64,000 nucleotides of DNA, from the NCBI GenBank assembly GCA_017502085.1, contig JAFVVQ010000019.1, forward strand, positions 1-64,000, read 5' to 3'. The notes below the pieces were generated by a model. The model saw nothing but the letters and a program-made list of their open reading frames with translations, was not told the DNA's origin and searched no databases. Made by a program: the position numbers and the translations under genes. Of the stretch, positions 53,879-61,050 are shown one piece after another; position 1 is the first letter of the stretch, and every line of letters starts with the position of its first letter. The stretch comes from Clostridia bacterium. Lineage in GTDB: Bacteria > Bacillota > Clostridia > Oscillospirales > Acutalibacteraceae.

Positions 53879-54877
53879 ATGAAAAAGAGAAACATCAAAA
53901 AAATATTAACCTGGATAATCGTTCCGCTTATGGTTGCGATTTTTTTGCTTGATATCGTAACGGTTGTTCTCGGCAATAAATATTCACGCAGTGTTTCCTT
54001 CGGGCAAGAAACGTTCACTCTTGAAACGGGGGACGACAGAATCCATTTTCTCAACACTGCGAATTCAGATGCGATTCTTCTTGAAAGCAACGGCAGATTT
54101 GCGCTTGTCGATTCGGGAGAGGGTGATAATAACCCGAGAAGAGAAACCGAATATGAGGGCTATGAGGAAGAGGTTATCGCTTATCTCAAAAAAGTTGCCG
54201 CTGATAAAAACGGCAAGGTTATGCTTGATTTTATTCTCGGTACTCATTGCCACTATGACCATGTCGGTTCATTTGAGGCGATAATAACAGACCCCGATAT
54301 TCTTATCGGTAAGGCGTATTTTAAGGAGTTTGACGTTGAAACAGCCAAGGATTACGAGGTTAAAAGCTGGCTCATCAACGAAACCTATAACAGAATTATC
54401 AGCGCACTGACCGTCAGAAACATCGATGTTATCAGTGACATTCCCGTGCAGATGGAATTCGGTGATTTCAGTCTTGATTTGTTCAATACCGTCACTCCCA
54501 AGGAACTGGCGGGTGAGGGTGAAAACGCATCAAGCATCGGCATCAAAGTCACAAAGGGCGAAAAAACCGCTTTCCTTGCCGCTGATTTCACAAAATCCTG
54601 CGGTCTTGAGCAGATTTACGAAGATAAAATAGGTGACGTTGATCTTCTCAAGGCGGGTCACCACGGATATTTCGGATCATCTTCCAAGAGTTTCCTCAGC
54701 AAACTCAAGCCCGAGATTATTATCATAACCAATCAGCTCGGTAAGGTTTATCCCAACGTGAAATGGAATTTCACAATGTCGGCAAAAGCACCGTTTTTTG
54801 CAACCTATGACAGCAACGGCATCATTGCCACTTTTACCGATGACGGCAAAATTCTGATGACCGACAACATACATTAA
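53879..54877 (+). CDS. Second ComEC-like MBL-fold hydrolase, membrane anchored
   Basis: 332 residues. One membrane helix lies at about 9-31, then an external MBL domain with IHFLNTANSDAILLE, the metal motif GTHCHYDHVGS (HxHxDH), AADFTKSCG and KAGHHGYFGSSSKS. It is a paralogue in plan of the protein at 32.6 kb, but with Asn-Thr-Ala in place of the usual DVGQGD and no DUF3006 partner. The substrate is unknown. GGGGAT before ATG 53879 sets the start; the upstream in-frame ATG at 53867 would overlap this site. Confidence 0.8.
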   Translation: MKKRNIKKILTWIIVPLMVAIFLLDIVTVVLGNKYSRSVSFGQETFTLETGDDRIHFLNTANSDAILLESNGRFALVDSGEGDNNPRRETEYEGYEEEVIAYLKKVAADKNGKVMLDFILGTHCHYDHVGSFEAIITDPDILIGKAYFKEFDVETAKDYEVKSWLINETYNRIISALTVRNIDVISDIPVQMEFGDFSLDLFNTVTPKELAGEGENASSIGIKVTKGEKTAFLAADFTKSCGLEQIYEDKIGDVDLLKAGHHGYFGSSSKSFLSKLKPEIIIITNQLGKVYPNVKWNFTMSAKAPFFATYDSNGIIATFTDDGKILMTDNIH

Positions 54878-54905
54878 TTCGTATTACAAGTAAGGTGGAT
54901 TAAAA

Positions 54906-56537
54906 ATGAGTATTACTTGCTATGAATATCTCAAGGAGAGTATAAAAATCAACGGTGATTTTGTGAGTGCAATATCATTCGGCAATAAGATCAGAATGTC
55001 GAAGCTTATGCACGATATCGATGCAATTGCGGCATATTTCAATCAGATAGGCATAAGACACGGTGATTCTGTCACGGTCTTTTTGCCGACAACCATTCAC
55101 GCATTTGCTTCGTTCTATGCACTGAATAAAATCGGTGTTATTGCCAATATAGTGCATCCTCTGACATCTCCCGAAGGTCTTGCGGAAAGCGTTTTGACAA
55201 CAAAATCAAAGGCAGTGTTTATTCTGGACATTCTTGCAGCCGACTATGTTGACGTTATCAACGATCTTGGTATTCCATGCATAGTCTGTTCAAACTCAGA
55301 TTACGTTTCTTTTCCTCTCACACCCGCTATCAAGGTGTTTGAAAAGGTGAAGGCGAAGGGACTTGACGGATTCAGAAACAGTGTGAAATATGCAAAGGTT
55401 ATTTCTGCGGGATCGGGTATGGCGTGTGAAGAATTCCGTAACGGCGATTATACAGCGGTTTATCTTCACGGCGGCGGTACAACCGGCAAGAGCAAGACGA
55501 TTATGCTTTCAAGCGAAAATATCAACCGTCTTGCGGAGAAACTTGAACCGCTGGACAGTCCTCATACCCCCGGTGATGAATGTTCGCTTGTCGTTCTTCC
55601 GATGTTCCACGCATTCGGTCTTGCGGTTGCGATGCACTATCCTATTACTCACGGCTATACGCTGCTTCCGATGCCTCAGTTTACCGCTGCGGCAGCGAAC
55701 AAGCAAATGAAAAAATACAAGGTATCTTTCCTTCTCGGTGTTCCGAATATGTATAAGAAGATGATGGAGGATGAAGGCTTTGAGGGTGCGCACCTCAAAA
55801 ATCTCCGCCTTGTATTCTGCGGAGGAGATTTCCTCTCTGAAAGACTTGTCAAGGAGTTCAATAATATTGTTGCCAAGCACGGCGGCAAGGGCAGACTTTT
55901 CAGAGGCTACGGTCTGACCGAGGTTGCATCCGTATGTACGGTTAATAATTATAAAGACGTGCGAGAGGATTCTATCGGCAAACCTTTGAAAGGCATGACT
56001 GTTGAAATCTGGGATGAAATGAAAAACAAACTTCCTGCAGGAACAACGGGTGAAATCGTTATCTCGGGTGAAACCGTTATGCAGGGATATTTCAACGGTG
56101 AAAATACCGTTCCCGATGAAGGCGTTTACGTTGATAAAAACGGAAAAAGATGGGTTCTTTCGGGCGATCTCGGTTATATGGATGCCGACGGCTTTGTTTA
56201 TTTCACGGGCAGAAAAAAGAGAATGATAATCATCTCCGGCTATAACGTTTATCCTGCAGATATTGAGAATGCGGTGCTTCAGATTCCTTTTATTAACGAA
56301 GCGTGTGCAGTTCAGGGCTATATCAAAAATAAGCCTTGCGTTAAGCTTTGCGTTACTCTCAAAAAACCGATGAATCATGATGCGGCGATTGATGAGATTC
56401 AGAGCTACTGCAAGAAAAATCTTGCGAGATTCTCTTGCCCGAGAAAAATTGAAATTATGGAAAGTTTCCCCAGAACAAAGATGGCGAAAGTTGATTTTAT
56501 GTCGCTTTCGGATAAATATGATCCCAATAATAAATAA
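54906..56537 (+). CDS. AMP-forming acyl-CoA synthetase/ligase family protein
   Basis: 543 residues. The adenylation core is clear: the P-loop LHGGGTTGKSKTIMLS, LRLVFCGGDFLSERL, FRGYGLTEVASVCTV, SGDLGYMDADGFVYFTGRKKRMII, and the catalytic C-terminal Lys in RTKMAKVDF. The N-terminal signature of long-chain acyl-CoA ligases is only loosely conserved, and substrate choice (fatty acid, aryl acid or amino acid) cannot be read. No carrier protein or thioesterase is encoded nearby. AAGGTGG is eight bases before the ATG. The upstream MBL gene ends 28 bases before. Confidence 0.85.
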   Translation: MSITCYEYLKESIKINGDFVSAISFGNKIRMSKLMHDIDAIAAYFNQIGIRHGDSVTVFLPTTIHAFASFYALNKIGVIANIVHPLTSPEGLAESVLTTKSKAVFILDILAADYVDVINDLGIPCIVCSNSDYVSFPLTPAIKVFEKVKAKGLDGFRNSVKYAKVISAGSGMACEEFRNGDYTAVYLHGGGTTGKSKTIMLSSENINRLAEKLEPLDSPHTPGDECSLVVLPMFHAFGLAVAMHYPITHGYTLLPMPQFTAAAANKQMKKYKVSFLLGVPNMYKKMMEDEGFEGAHLKNLRLVFCGGDFLSERLVKEFNNIVAKHGGKGRLFRGYGLTEVASVCTVNNYKDVREDSIGKPLKGMTVEIWDEMKNKLPAGTTGEIVISGETVMQGYFNGENTVPDEGVYVDKNGKRWVLSGDLGYMDADGFVYFTGRKKRMIIISGYNVYPADIENAVLQIPFINEACAVQGYIKNKPCVKLCVTLKKPMNHDAAIDEIQSYCKKNLARFSCPRKIEIMESFPRTKMAKVDFMSLSDKYDPNNK

Positions 56538-56555
56538 GAAAGAGGCAGATTTATT

Positions 56556-57155
56556 ATGAGCAAGCAGGTAAGAACACCCGAAAAGGGCGATATCGTTGCA
56601 ACAATGAAAACAACAATGGGTGATATAAAGATTCTTCTTTTCCCTGATGCAGCACCCAAGGCGGTTGAGAATTTCACAACCCACGCAAAAAACGGCTATT
56701 ATAACGGCATCATTTTCCACAGAGTTATCCCTGATTTTATGATTCAGGGCGGTGACCCCACAGGCACGGGTATGGGCGGCGAAAGCATCTGGGGCAGCAG
56801 CTTCAAGGATGAATTCAGCGTTGATTATCATAACGTCAGAGGCGCACTCTCAATGGCTAATGCGGGTCCCGGCACAAACGGCAGCCAGTTCTTTATTGTT
56901 CAGGCTAAAGAGGTTGATCCCGGTTTTATCTCACAGATGGAAAAACTTGCAGACAGAGGCTTCCCTACCGATTGCGTTGAGGATTATAAGGCACTCGGCG
57001 GCACACCCTGGCTTGATTTCAAGCATACCGTTTTCGGTCAGGTTGTTGAGGGCATGGATACCGTTGATGCCATTGCGGCAGTCGAAAGAAACGGTATGGA
57101 CAAGCCTCTCAAAGAGGTTGTCATCCTCGGAATCGACGTTGAAGAAATCGCATAA
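56556..57155 (+). CDS. Peptidyl-prolyl isomerase, cyclophilin type
   Basis: 199 residues. The cyclophilin fold includes [31 protein letters not shown]-type core residues ([12 protein letters not shown]) and [17 protein letters not shown] with the conserved Gln/Phe. An insertion of about 25 residues ([21 protein letters not shown]) sits before [12 protein letters not shown], as in several Clostridia cytosolic cyclophilins. No signal peptide is visible. Its last codons and the bases after its stop codon are part of a 22-bp repeat also found at 58577-58598. Confidence 0.93.
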   Translation: MSKQVRTPEKGDIVATMKTTMGDIKILLFPDAAPKAVENFTTHAKNGYYNGIIFHRVIPDFMIQGGDPTGTGMGGESIWGSSFKDEFSVDYHNVRGALSMANAGPGTNGSQFFIVQAKEVDPGFISQMEKLADRGFPTDCVEDYKALGGTPWLDFKHTVFGQVVEGMDTVDAIAAVERNGMDKPLKEVVILGIDVEEIA

Positions 57156-57160
57156 ATGAT
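57139..57160 (+). repeat. Left copy of 22-bp perfect direct repeat
   Basis: It starts TTGAAGAAATCGCATAA and ends ATGAT, covering the last codons, the stop codon and five bases beyond it of the cyclophilin gene. An identical 22-bp sequence is at 58577-58598 in the same phase at the end of the next gene. The two bracket 1.4 kb of AT-rich DNA, as att-site or recombination duplications do. Confidence 0.9.
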
Positions 57161-57162
57161 TT

Positions 57163-57192
57163 AAGACCATCCGCAAGGGTGGTCTTTTTTAT
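57163..57192 (+). terminator. Intrinsic terminator of the cyclophilin gene
   Basis: Stem AAGACCATCC (57163-57172) and GGGTGGTCTT (57177-57186) with a GCAA tetraloop and one wobble pair, followed by TTTTAT. Confidence 0.88.
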
Positions 57193-57219
57193 CGGAGATT
57201 TGTTATGAATGCATATTAA

Positions 57220-57336
57220 CGGTTTCAAAACAGAACTTTGCAAAGTCCCAAAATGAAACTTTGCAAAGTTTCAAAACAGACCGCTATTAATACTTATAAT
57301 AGTAATACTGATTATAATAATACTCATTCATCATAA
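57220..57336 (+). pseudogene. Possible fossil of a mobile-element replication initiator gene
   Basis: A frame without start codon, open from 57220 to TAA 57334-57336. It reads FQNRTLQSPKMKLCK then VSKQTAINTYNSNTDYNN. The combination of short FQN/SPK/VSKQ segments followed by an Asn-Thr-rich run (NTYNSNTDYNNT) is typical of the region after the helix-turn-helix in RepA_N or DnaD-like replisome organiser proteins of integrative elements and phages. Only about 38 codons remain, with no 5' or 3' domain, so it is a remnant at best. The recognition is from memory of the family and is not certain. Confidence 0.4.
57224..57280 (+). repeat. Paired 12-bp palindromes within direct repeats
   Basis: ACTTTGCAAAGT, a perfect palindrome, occurs at 57235-57246 and 57258-57269 (23 bp centre to centre). 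TTCAAAACAGA flanks the pair directly on both sides (57224-57234 and 57270-57280). The arrangement is symmetric in layout and could be a protein-binding site or a consequence of repeats in the former coding sequence. Confidence 0.8.
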
Positions 57337-57350
57337 GAAGAAGGAAGATT

Positions 57351-57392
57351 CTGTAATTATTTGTAATCAAACTGTAATTATATGTAACTTGA
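57351..57392 (+). repeat. Two tandem 21-bp imperfect repeats upstream of a promoter
   Basis: CTGTAATTAT-TT-GTAA (57351-57371) is repeated as CTGTAATTAT-AT-GTAA (57372-57392); the first ten bases are identical. The 21-bp period equals two helical turns and the second copy overlaps the -35 box of the next promoter, so operator function is plausible. Confidence 0.75.
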
Positions 57393-57417
57393 AATAATTT
57401 TCAACGGAGAATATAAT
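57389..57417 (+). promoter_or_regulatory. Promoter of the repeat-bounded accessory gene
   Basis: TTGAAA (57389-57394), 17-base spacer, TATAAT (57412-57417). The start codon GTG 57439 is close, giving a leader of about 15 bases that is mostly the ribosome binding site AAAGGAGG. Confidence 0.78.
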
Positions 57418-57438
57418 CAAGTTAAAGGAGGGATTGAT

Positions 57439-58593
57439 GTGAAGAAAAAAATTATAATTATTGTTTCAGTTGTTTTGGCAATTATTCTTGTTGTTCTCGG
57501 TATTGTTTTCTTGTCGAAATTTGCCGATAAAGTTTATAAGCCCGATATTCCAAGTGCGCCGACTGCGGAAATGCCGTCAGTCTCAACGTCATCAGAAGAC
57601 GAATCGCAATCTGAAAAAGATTCAGTGAATAAAACAGAAGTTAAAACAGAAAATGAAAAACACAAATTTACTTTTTATAAAACAGACTTTGAAAAGAGAT
57701 ACAGTGAAGAAGAACTCAGGGAAATGAGTTCTGTGATTTCAATGTCGTTCGGTTATGAGGATTATTATAATTGGAACGGTGAGGCAGAGTTTGTTGTCAA
57801 CGAGCTTTTAAACAATTGTATCCCTACGTACAAATGGGTGTTTAAATCGATAGTAACTGAGGATGAAGAAATTGTTAAAAAAGCTTCTCAAGAGTTAGGC
57901 GTTTATATGAATGATGAAAATGCTCAAGTTGGTTACGGTATAGCTGAACTTGATGTTTTGAACGCCTATATTAAAGATATGTATGGCGAAAATGCAAGAA
58001 CTTTTTCAGGCGAAGATTTTATGTCCGTTGAAGAAGCTTTGAAAAAGAACGGTAAAGTTTTTGACTATCATTCTGATGGATACTCACAGATCAGATATTT
58101 TCCTCAAAACAATTTGGTCTGGATAGCATCAAGGGATACCGATTTTTCTTCACGTACTTCTTATATATATGATGTCAAAGAGGTTAACGGAGATTTTATT
58201 GTTTTCACAGTAGGTGAGGTTGAGGAATTTTATTCAGACAGTTTTTCATCACAACAAAAGTCTGTTCTCGACAGTTCAGAATACGGAAGAGATAACTGGT
58301 TGCCTGCGAATGTATATACGTTGGGTGTGAGTAAGAACGGAGATTTTTATCTCAAAAATGTTGAGGAAAAATACATTTTTGCTGATGGTTTTTCGGGAGA
58401 ATATATATTGACCGACGATGTTGACTTGTTTAACAAAAAAATATATACACAACCTCTTGAGAAAGTAGGAACGGTTAAAAGAGGCACAGTTGTTTCGTCA
58501 GGACCGAATTATTCTGAAGACGGATATAAATATATAATTAGTGAAGATTTTTGCGGCTATATAGACCCGAAATACCTTGAAGAAATCGCATAA
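57439..58593 (+). CDS. Accessory membrane-anchored protein of unknown function
   Basis: 384 residues from GTG 57439 with AAAGGAGG seven bases upstream. A membrane helix at about 4-26 (IIIIVSVVLAIILVVLGIVFL) is followed by a Ser/Glu/Lys-rich spacer to about 75 and an external domain with several aromatic and acidic segments (SMSFGYEDYYNWNGEAEFVV). A possible SH3-like end (VGTVKRGTVVSS.., FCGYIDPKYLEEIA) closes it. No family is recognised. The gene is visibly more AT-rich than its neighbours. Its last six codons and stop lie in the right copy of the 22-bp repeat, in the same reading frame as the cyclophilin end. The N-terminus is similar to that of the next protein. Confidence 0.82.
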   Translation: MKKKIIIIVSVVLAIILVVLGIVFLSKFADKVYKPDIPSAPTAEMPSVSTSSEDESQSEKDSVNKTEVKTENEKHKFTFYKTDFEKRYSEEELREMSSVISMSFGYEDYYNWNGEAEFVVNELLNNCIPTYKWVFKSIVTEDEEIVKKASQELGVYMNDENAQVGYGIAELDVLNAYIKDMYGENARTFSGEDFMSVEEALKKNGKVFDYHSDGYSQIRYFPQNNLVWIASRDTDFSSRTSYIYDVKEVNGDFIVFTVGEVEEFYSDSFSSQQKSVLDSSEYGRDNWLPANVYTLGVSKNGDFYLKNVEEKYIFADGFSGEYILTDDVDLFNKKIYTQPLEKVGTVKRGTVVSSGPNYSEDGYKYIISEDFCGYIDPKYLEEIA

Positions 58594-58598
58594 ATGAT
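58577..58598 (+). repeat. Right copy of 22-bp perfect direct repeat
   Basis: Identical to 57139-57160, covering the 3' end and stop codon of the accessory gene. Outside the repeat the sequences differ at once on both sides (C before it instead of G; CAGAT after it instead of TTAAG). Confidence 0.9.
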
Positions 58599-58603
58599 CA
58601 GAT

Positions 58604-58641
58604 AACCGTCGGGCTTCGGCTCGGCGGTTAATATTTTTTTT
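58604..58641 (+). terminator. Intrinsic terminator after the accessory gene
   Basis: Stem AACCGTCGGGC (58604-58614), loop TTCG, GCTCGGCGGTT (58619-58629), two wobble pairs, then AATATTTTTTTT. Confidence 0.9.
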
Positions 58642-58653
58642 ACAAAATCTGTG

Positions 58654-58682
58654 TTGAATGTTAATTTTTTAATGTGTATAAT
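58654..58682 (+). promoter_or_regulatory. Promoter of the leucine-rich-repeat protein gene
   Basis: TTGAAT (58654-58659), 17-base spacer, TATAAT (58677-58682), followed by AAAGGGAG and ATG 58705. Confidence 0.78.
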
Positions 58683-58704
58683 GAAGCTGAAAGGGAGTGA
58701 CCCG

Positions 58705-59727
58705 ATGAAAAAGAAAATCATAATCGCAGTTTCGGTTGTTCTTCTTGTTGCGGCATTGATTACGGGTTGGGTGTTTTGGAAAATGAGCAAAAATCCCGAT
58801 AAAAATCCTTCCGAAACTGTTTCTCAGAATCAATCTGATTATTGCACGCTTGACGGTGTTCTGTTTTCAAAGGATATGACCGAAATTATCAGTTATCCGT
58901 CTGATAAGGAAGATAAAGAATATGAAATTCCCGATTCGGTAACAACGGTGCGTCATGGTGCTTTCTACGATGTGCAGTCACTTGAAAAAATAATAATCGG
59001 CAAAGGTCTGGAAAAATTTGAGGTTATCAATTCGGGATATTCACCCGAGTTTGAATTTAAAAATCCGTTTGACACCTGCGACAATCTGGTATCAGTAACC
59101 GTTAATAAGGATAATCCGAATTTCTGCAGTGACGGGCAGGGTGCACTTTATACTAAAGATATGAATGTTTTGATAACGGTGCCTGCGGGCAGAAAATCAA
59201 AGGAATTCACCGTACCTGATTCGGTTGAATCGGCAAATTATTCTTTTACAAACTGCGCCGACCTTGAGGTAATCAACATAGGCAGAGGACTTGAAAATTT
59301 GTTTATTCACTCATATGCAGATGAGTTCAATTTTTACGGCTTCAGAGATTGCCAATCGCTCAAAGAAATCAACGTTTCCGAGGATAACCCGCATTTTAAA
59401 AGCATAGACGGTGTTCTTTATTCGAAGAACGGCTCAACTCTTGTAATGTATCCTCCTTCAAAAAAAGGCGAAACCTTTGTGATTCCTGAGTGCGTAACGT
59501 TTGTTGAGTGGAAAGCGTTCAGACTCAACAAATATATTGAAAAACTTTATGTGGGTAAGAACGTAGAAAGTCTCGATCTGTACCTCGATAATTATTTCTA
59601 TTTCGCAGAGGATGACCGCCATCAGATGATGTTTGACGTTTATTATGAGGGTGAACTGAATATTCCGATGAATCCTTACGAAACGGAACACCATACGGTA
59701 TATTACAATTCAACAATGCCACAGTAA
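58705..59727 (+). CDS. BspA-like leucine-rich-repeat protein, membrane anchored
   Basis: 340 residues from ATG 58705 (AAAGGGAG seven bases upstream). A membrane helix at about 4-24 has the leader MKKKIIIAVSVVLLVAAL. The rest consists of LRR_5 (BspA-type) repeats: EIPDSVTTVRHGAFYDVQSLEKIIIGKGL, TVPDSVE..NYSFTNCADLEVINIGRGL, VIPECVTFVEWKAF are successive units. BspA proteins are surface adhesins in many gut bacteria, but this one is short and membrane-bound. The start of the leader (MKKKIII-VSVV) is shared with the upstream accessory protein. Confidence 0.85.
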   Translation: MKKKIIIAVSVVLLVAALITGWVFWKMSKNPDKNPSETVSQNQSDYCTLDGVLFSKDMTEIISYPSDKEDKEYEIPDSVTTVRHGAFYDVQSLEKIIIGKGLEKFEVINSGYSPEFEFKNPFDTCDNLVSVTVNKDNPNFCSDGQGALYTKDMNVLITVPAGRKSKEFTVPDSVESANYSFTNCADLEVINIGRGLENLFIHSYADEFNFYGFRDCQSLKEINVSEDNPHFKSIDGVLYSKNGSTLVMYPPSKKGETFVIPECVTFVEWKAFRLNKYIEKLYVGKNVESLDLYLDNYFYFAEDDRHQMMFDVYYEGELNIPMNPYETEHHTVYYNSTMPQ

Positions 59728-59733
59728 ACAACA

Positions 59734-59763
59734 AAGCCGCCCGAAATTCGGACGGCTTATTTT
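59734..59763. terminator. Bidirectional intrinsic terminator
   Basis: Stem AAGCCGCCCGA (59734-59744) with TCGGACGGCTT (59748-59758), one mismatch, loop AAT. It is followed by ATTTTAT on plus and TTTGTTGTT on minus, between convergent genes. Confidence 0.82.
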
Positions 59764-59779
59764 ATACCATATATTAATA

Positions 59780-60244
59780 TTATTCGGCAAACTCTTTTTC
59801 GATAGCTGCGATGACGTTATCAACGTCGGATTTGACAACGAGCATTGCAATCTCGATTTCAGACGTTGTAATCATTCTGACGTCTGCATCGGCACTTGCG
59901 GCCGCCTTGAAAACCTTTGCCGAAACACCGGGAGTGCCTCTCATTTCTTCGCCGCTGACGGTCAGCTTGCAGTTGCCGCTGCTTACGCTGATTTTCGTTT
60001 TGGGATTGATTTCACGAAGCTTTGATGCAATCGTGAGAACGGGGATAAAATCGTTATCGCTGACGGTGAACGAAAATCCGGAGCTTGAGCCGCTTGCCGG
60101 GAATTGGGAAATCATATCAACGTCGATGCCCGCATCGGCAATCATCTTGAAAACTTCTGCAATATGCTCAATATCTGCGGGTGCATCGCAGAGAGAAAAA
60201 AGAGTAACGTCTTCTGTAATGAAAATATTTTCAACGAGTTTCAT
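59780..60244 (-). CDS. ACT-domain regulatory protein of the dap operon
   Basis: 154 residues made of two ACT domains (about 10-80 and 85-150), similar to the regulatory end of aspartate kinase without a kinase domain (VTLFSLCDAPADIEHIAEVFKMIADAGIDVDMISQ). It is the last gene of asd-dapA-dapB, so it probably binds lysine or another amino acid and modulates the pathway; the partner is unknown. GGAGG precedes the ATG on the minus strand. Confidence 0.85.
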   Translation of the reverse strand: MKLVENIFITEDVTLFSLCDAPADIEHIAEVFKMIADAGIDVDMISQFPASGSSSGFSFTVSDNDFIPVLTIASKLREINPKTKISVSSGNCKLTVSGEEMRGTPGVSAKVFKAAASADADVRMITTSEIEIAMLVVKSDVDNVIAAIEKEFAE

Positions 60245-60259
60245 TTTTGTTCCTCCGTT

Positions 60260-61024
60260 TTATTTCAGCATTGCGGACATATCATACATACCCGCACTTT
60301 TGCCGCAGATGAATTTCGCCGCATTCACCGCACCCGTTGCAAAAAGCTCCTTGCTTCTGGCGGAGTGGGAAATCTTGATGATTTCATCGTGACCTGCGAA
60401 AATAACTTCGTGTTCACCCGTGATTGTGCCGCCTCTGACTGCGTGGATACCGATTTCGTTCTTCGTTCTCTTTTCACGCTTTGAGTGGCGGTCATATTCG
60501 TATTTTGTATCACCGTCAAGCTCACCCTTGATGGCATCTGCAATCATCAGAGCAGTGCCGCTGGGTGCATCGATTTTCTGATTGTGATGCATTTCAACGA
60601 TTTCGATATCAAAATCGTTGCCGAGCACGGCGGTTGCTTTCTTTGCGAGTTCAACAACGAGGTTGACTCCGAGCGACATATTTGCGCTGAAGAAAACGGG
60701 AATCTTTTCGGCAGCGGATTTTATAAGAGCCTTCTGCGAATCGTTCAGACCCGTTGTGCAGATAACTGCGGGTATGCCGTTTTTAACTGCATATTCAAGA
60801 AGACCGCCGAGCGCAGAGGGATTGGAGAAGTCGATGATAACGTCTGCTTTTTTTGTTATCTCTTCGGGGATGAGTGCGGGGGAGGAGTATACGGGATAGC
60901 CGTAAAGATTCTCGGCATAGACATCAATACCGCCGATAATTTCGGCATCCGTTGTAACCGCAACGTTTGCAGTTACAGCCTTACCCATTTTTCCGTTACA
61001 TCCGCTTAATAAAATTCCTGCCAT
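60260..61024 (-). CDS. dapB: 4-hydroxy-tetrahydrodipicolinate reductase
   Basis: 254 residues. The NAD(P)H-binding motif GCNGKMGKAV is near the start, and EMHHNQKIDAPSGTA holds the catalytic His and Lys. It reduces 4-hydroxy-tetrahydrodipicolinate in the DAP/lysine pathway. Gene order asd-dapA-dapB-ACT on the minus strand, with 26 bases to dapA, indicates an operon. Confidence 0.95.
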   Translation of the reverse strand: MAGILLSGCNGKMGKAVTANVAVTTDAEIIGGIDVYAENLYGYPVYSSPALIPEEITKKADVIIDFSNPSALGGLLEYAVKNGIPAVICTTGLNDSQKALIKSAAEKIPVFFSANMSLGVNLVVELAKKATAVLGNDFDIEIVEMHHNQKIDAPSGTALMIADAIKGELDGDTKYEYDRHSKREKRTKNEIGIHAVRGGTITGEHEVIFAGHDEIIKISHSARSKELFATGAVNAAKFICGKSAGMYDMSAMLK

Positions 61025-61050
61025 TTTGGTTTACCTCAAAAATTTATGTT

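Noticed and set aside
55509-56831. Long open frame of about 440 codons on the minus strand
   Set aside because: It is antisense to the AMP-forming ligase and the cyclophilin start, has no ribosome binding site or recognisable domain, and the plus-strand genes have full motif sets.
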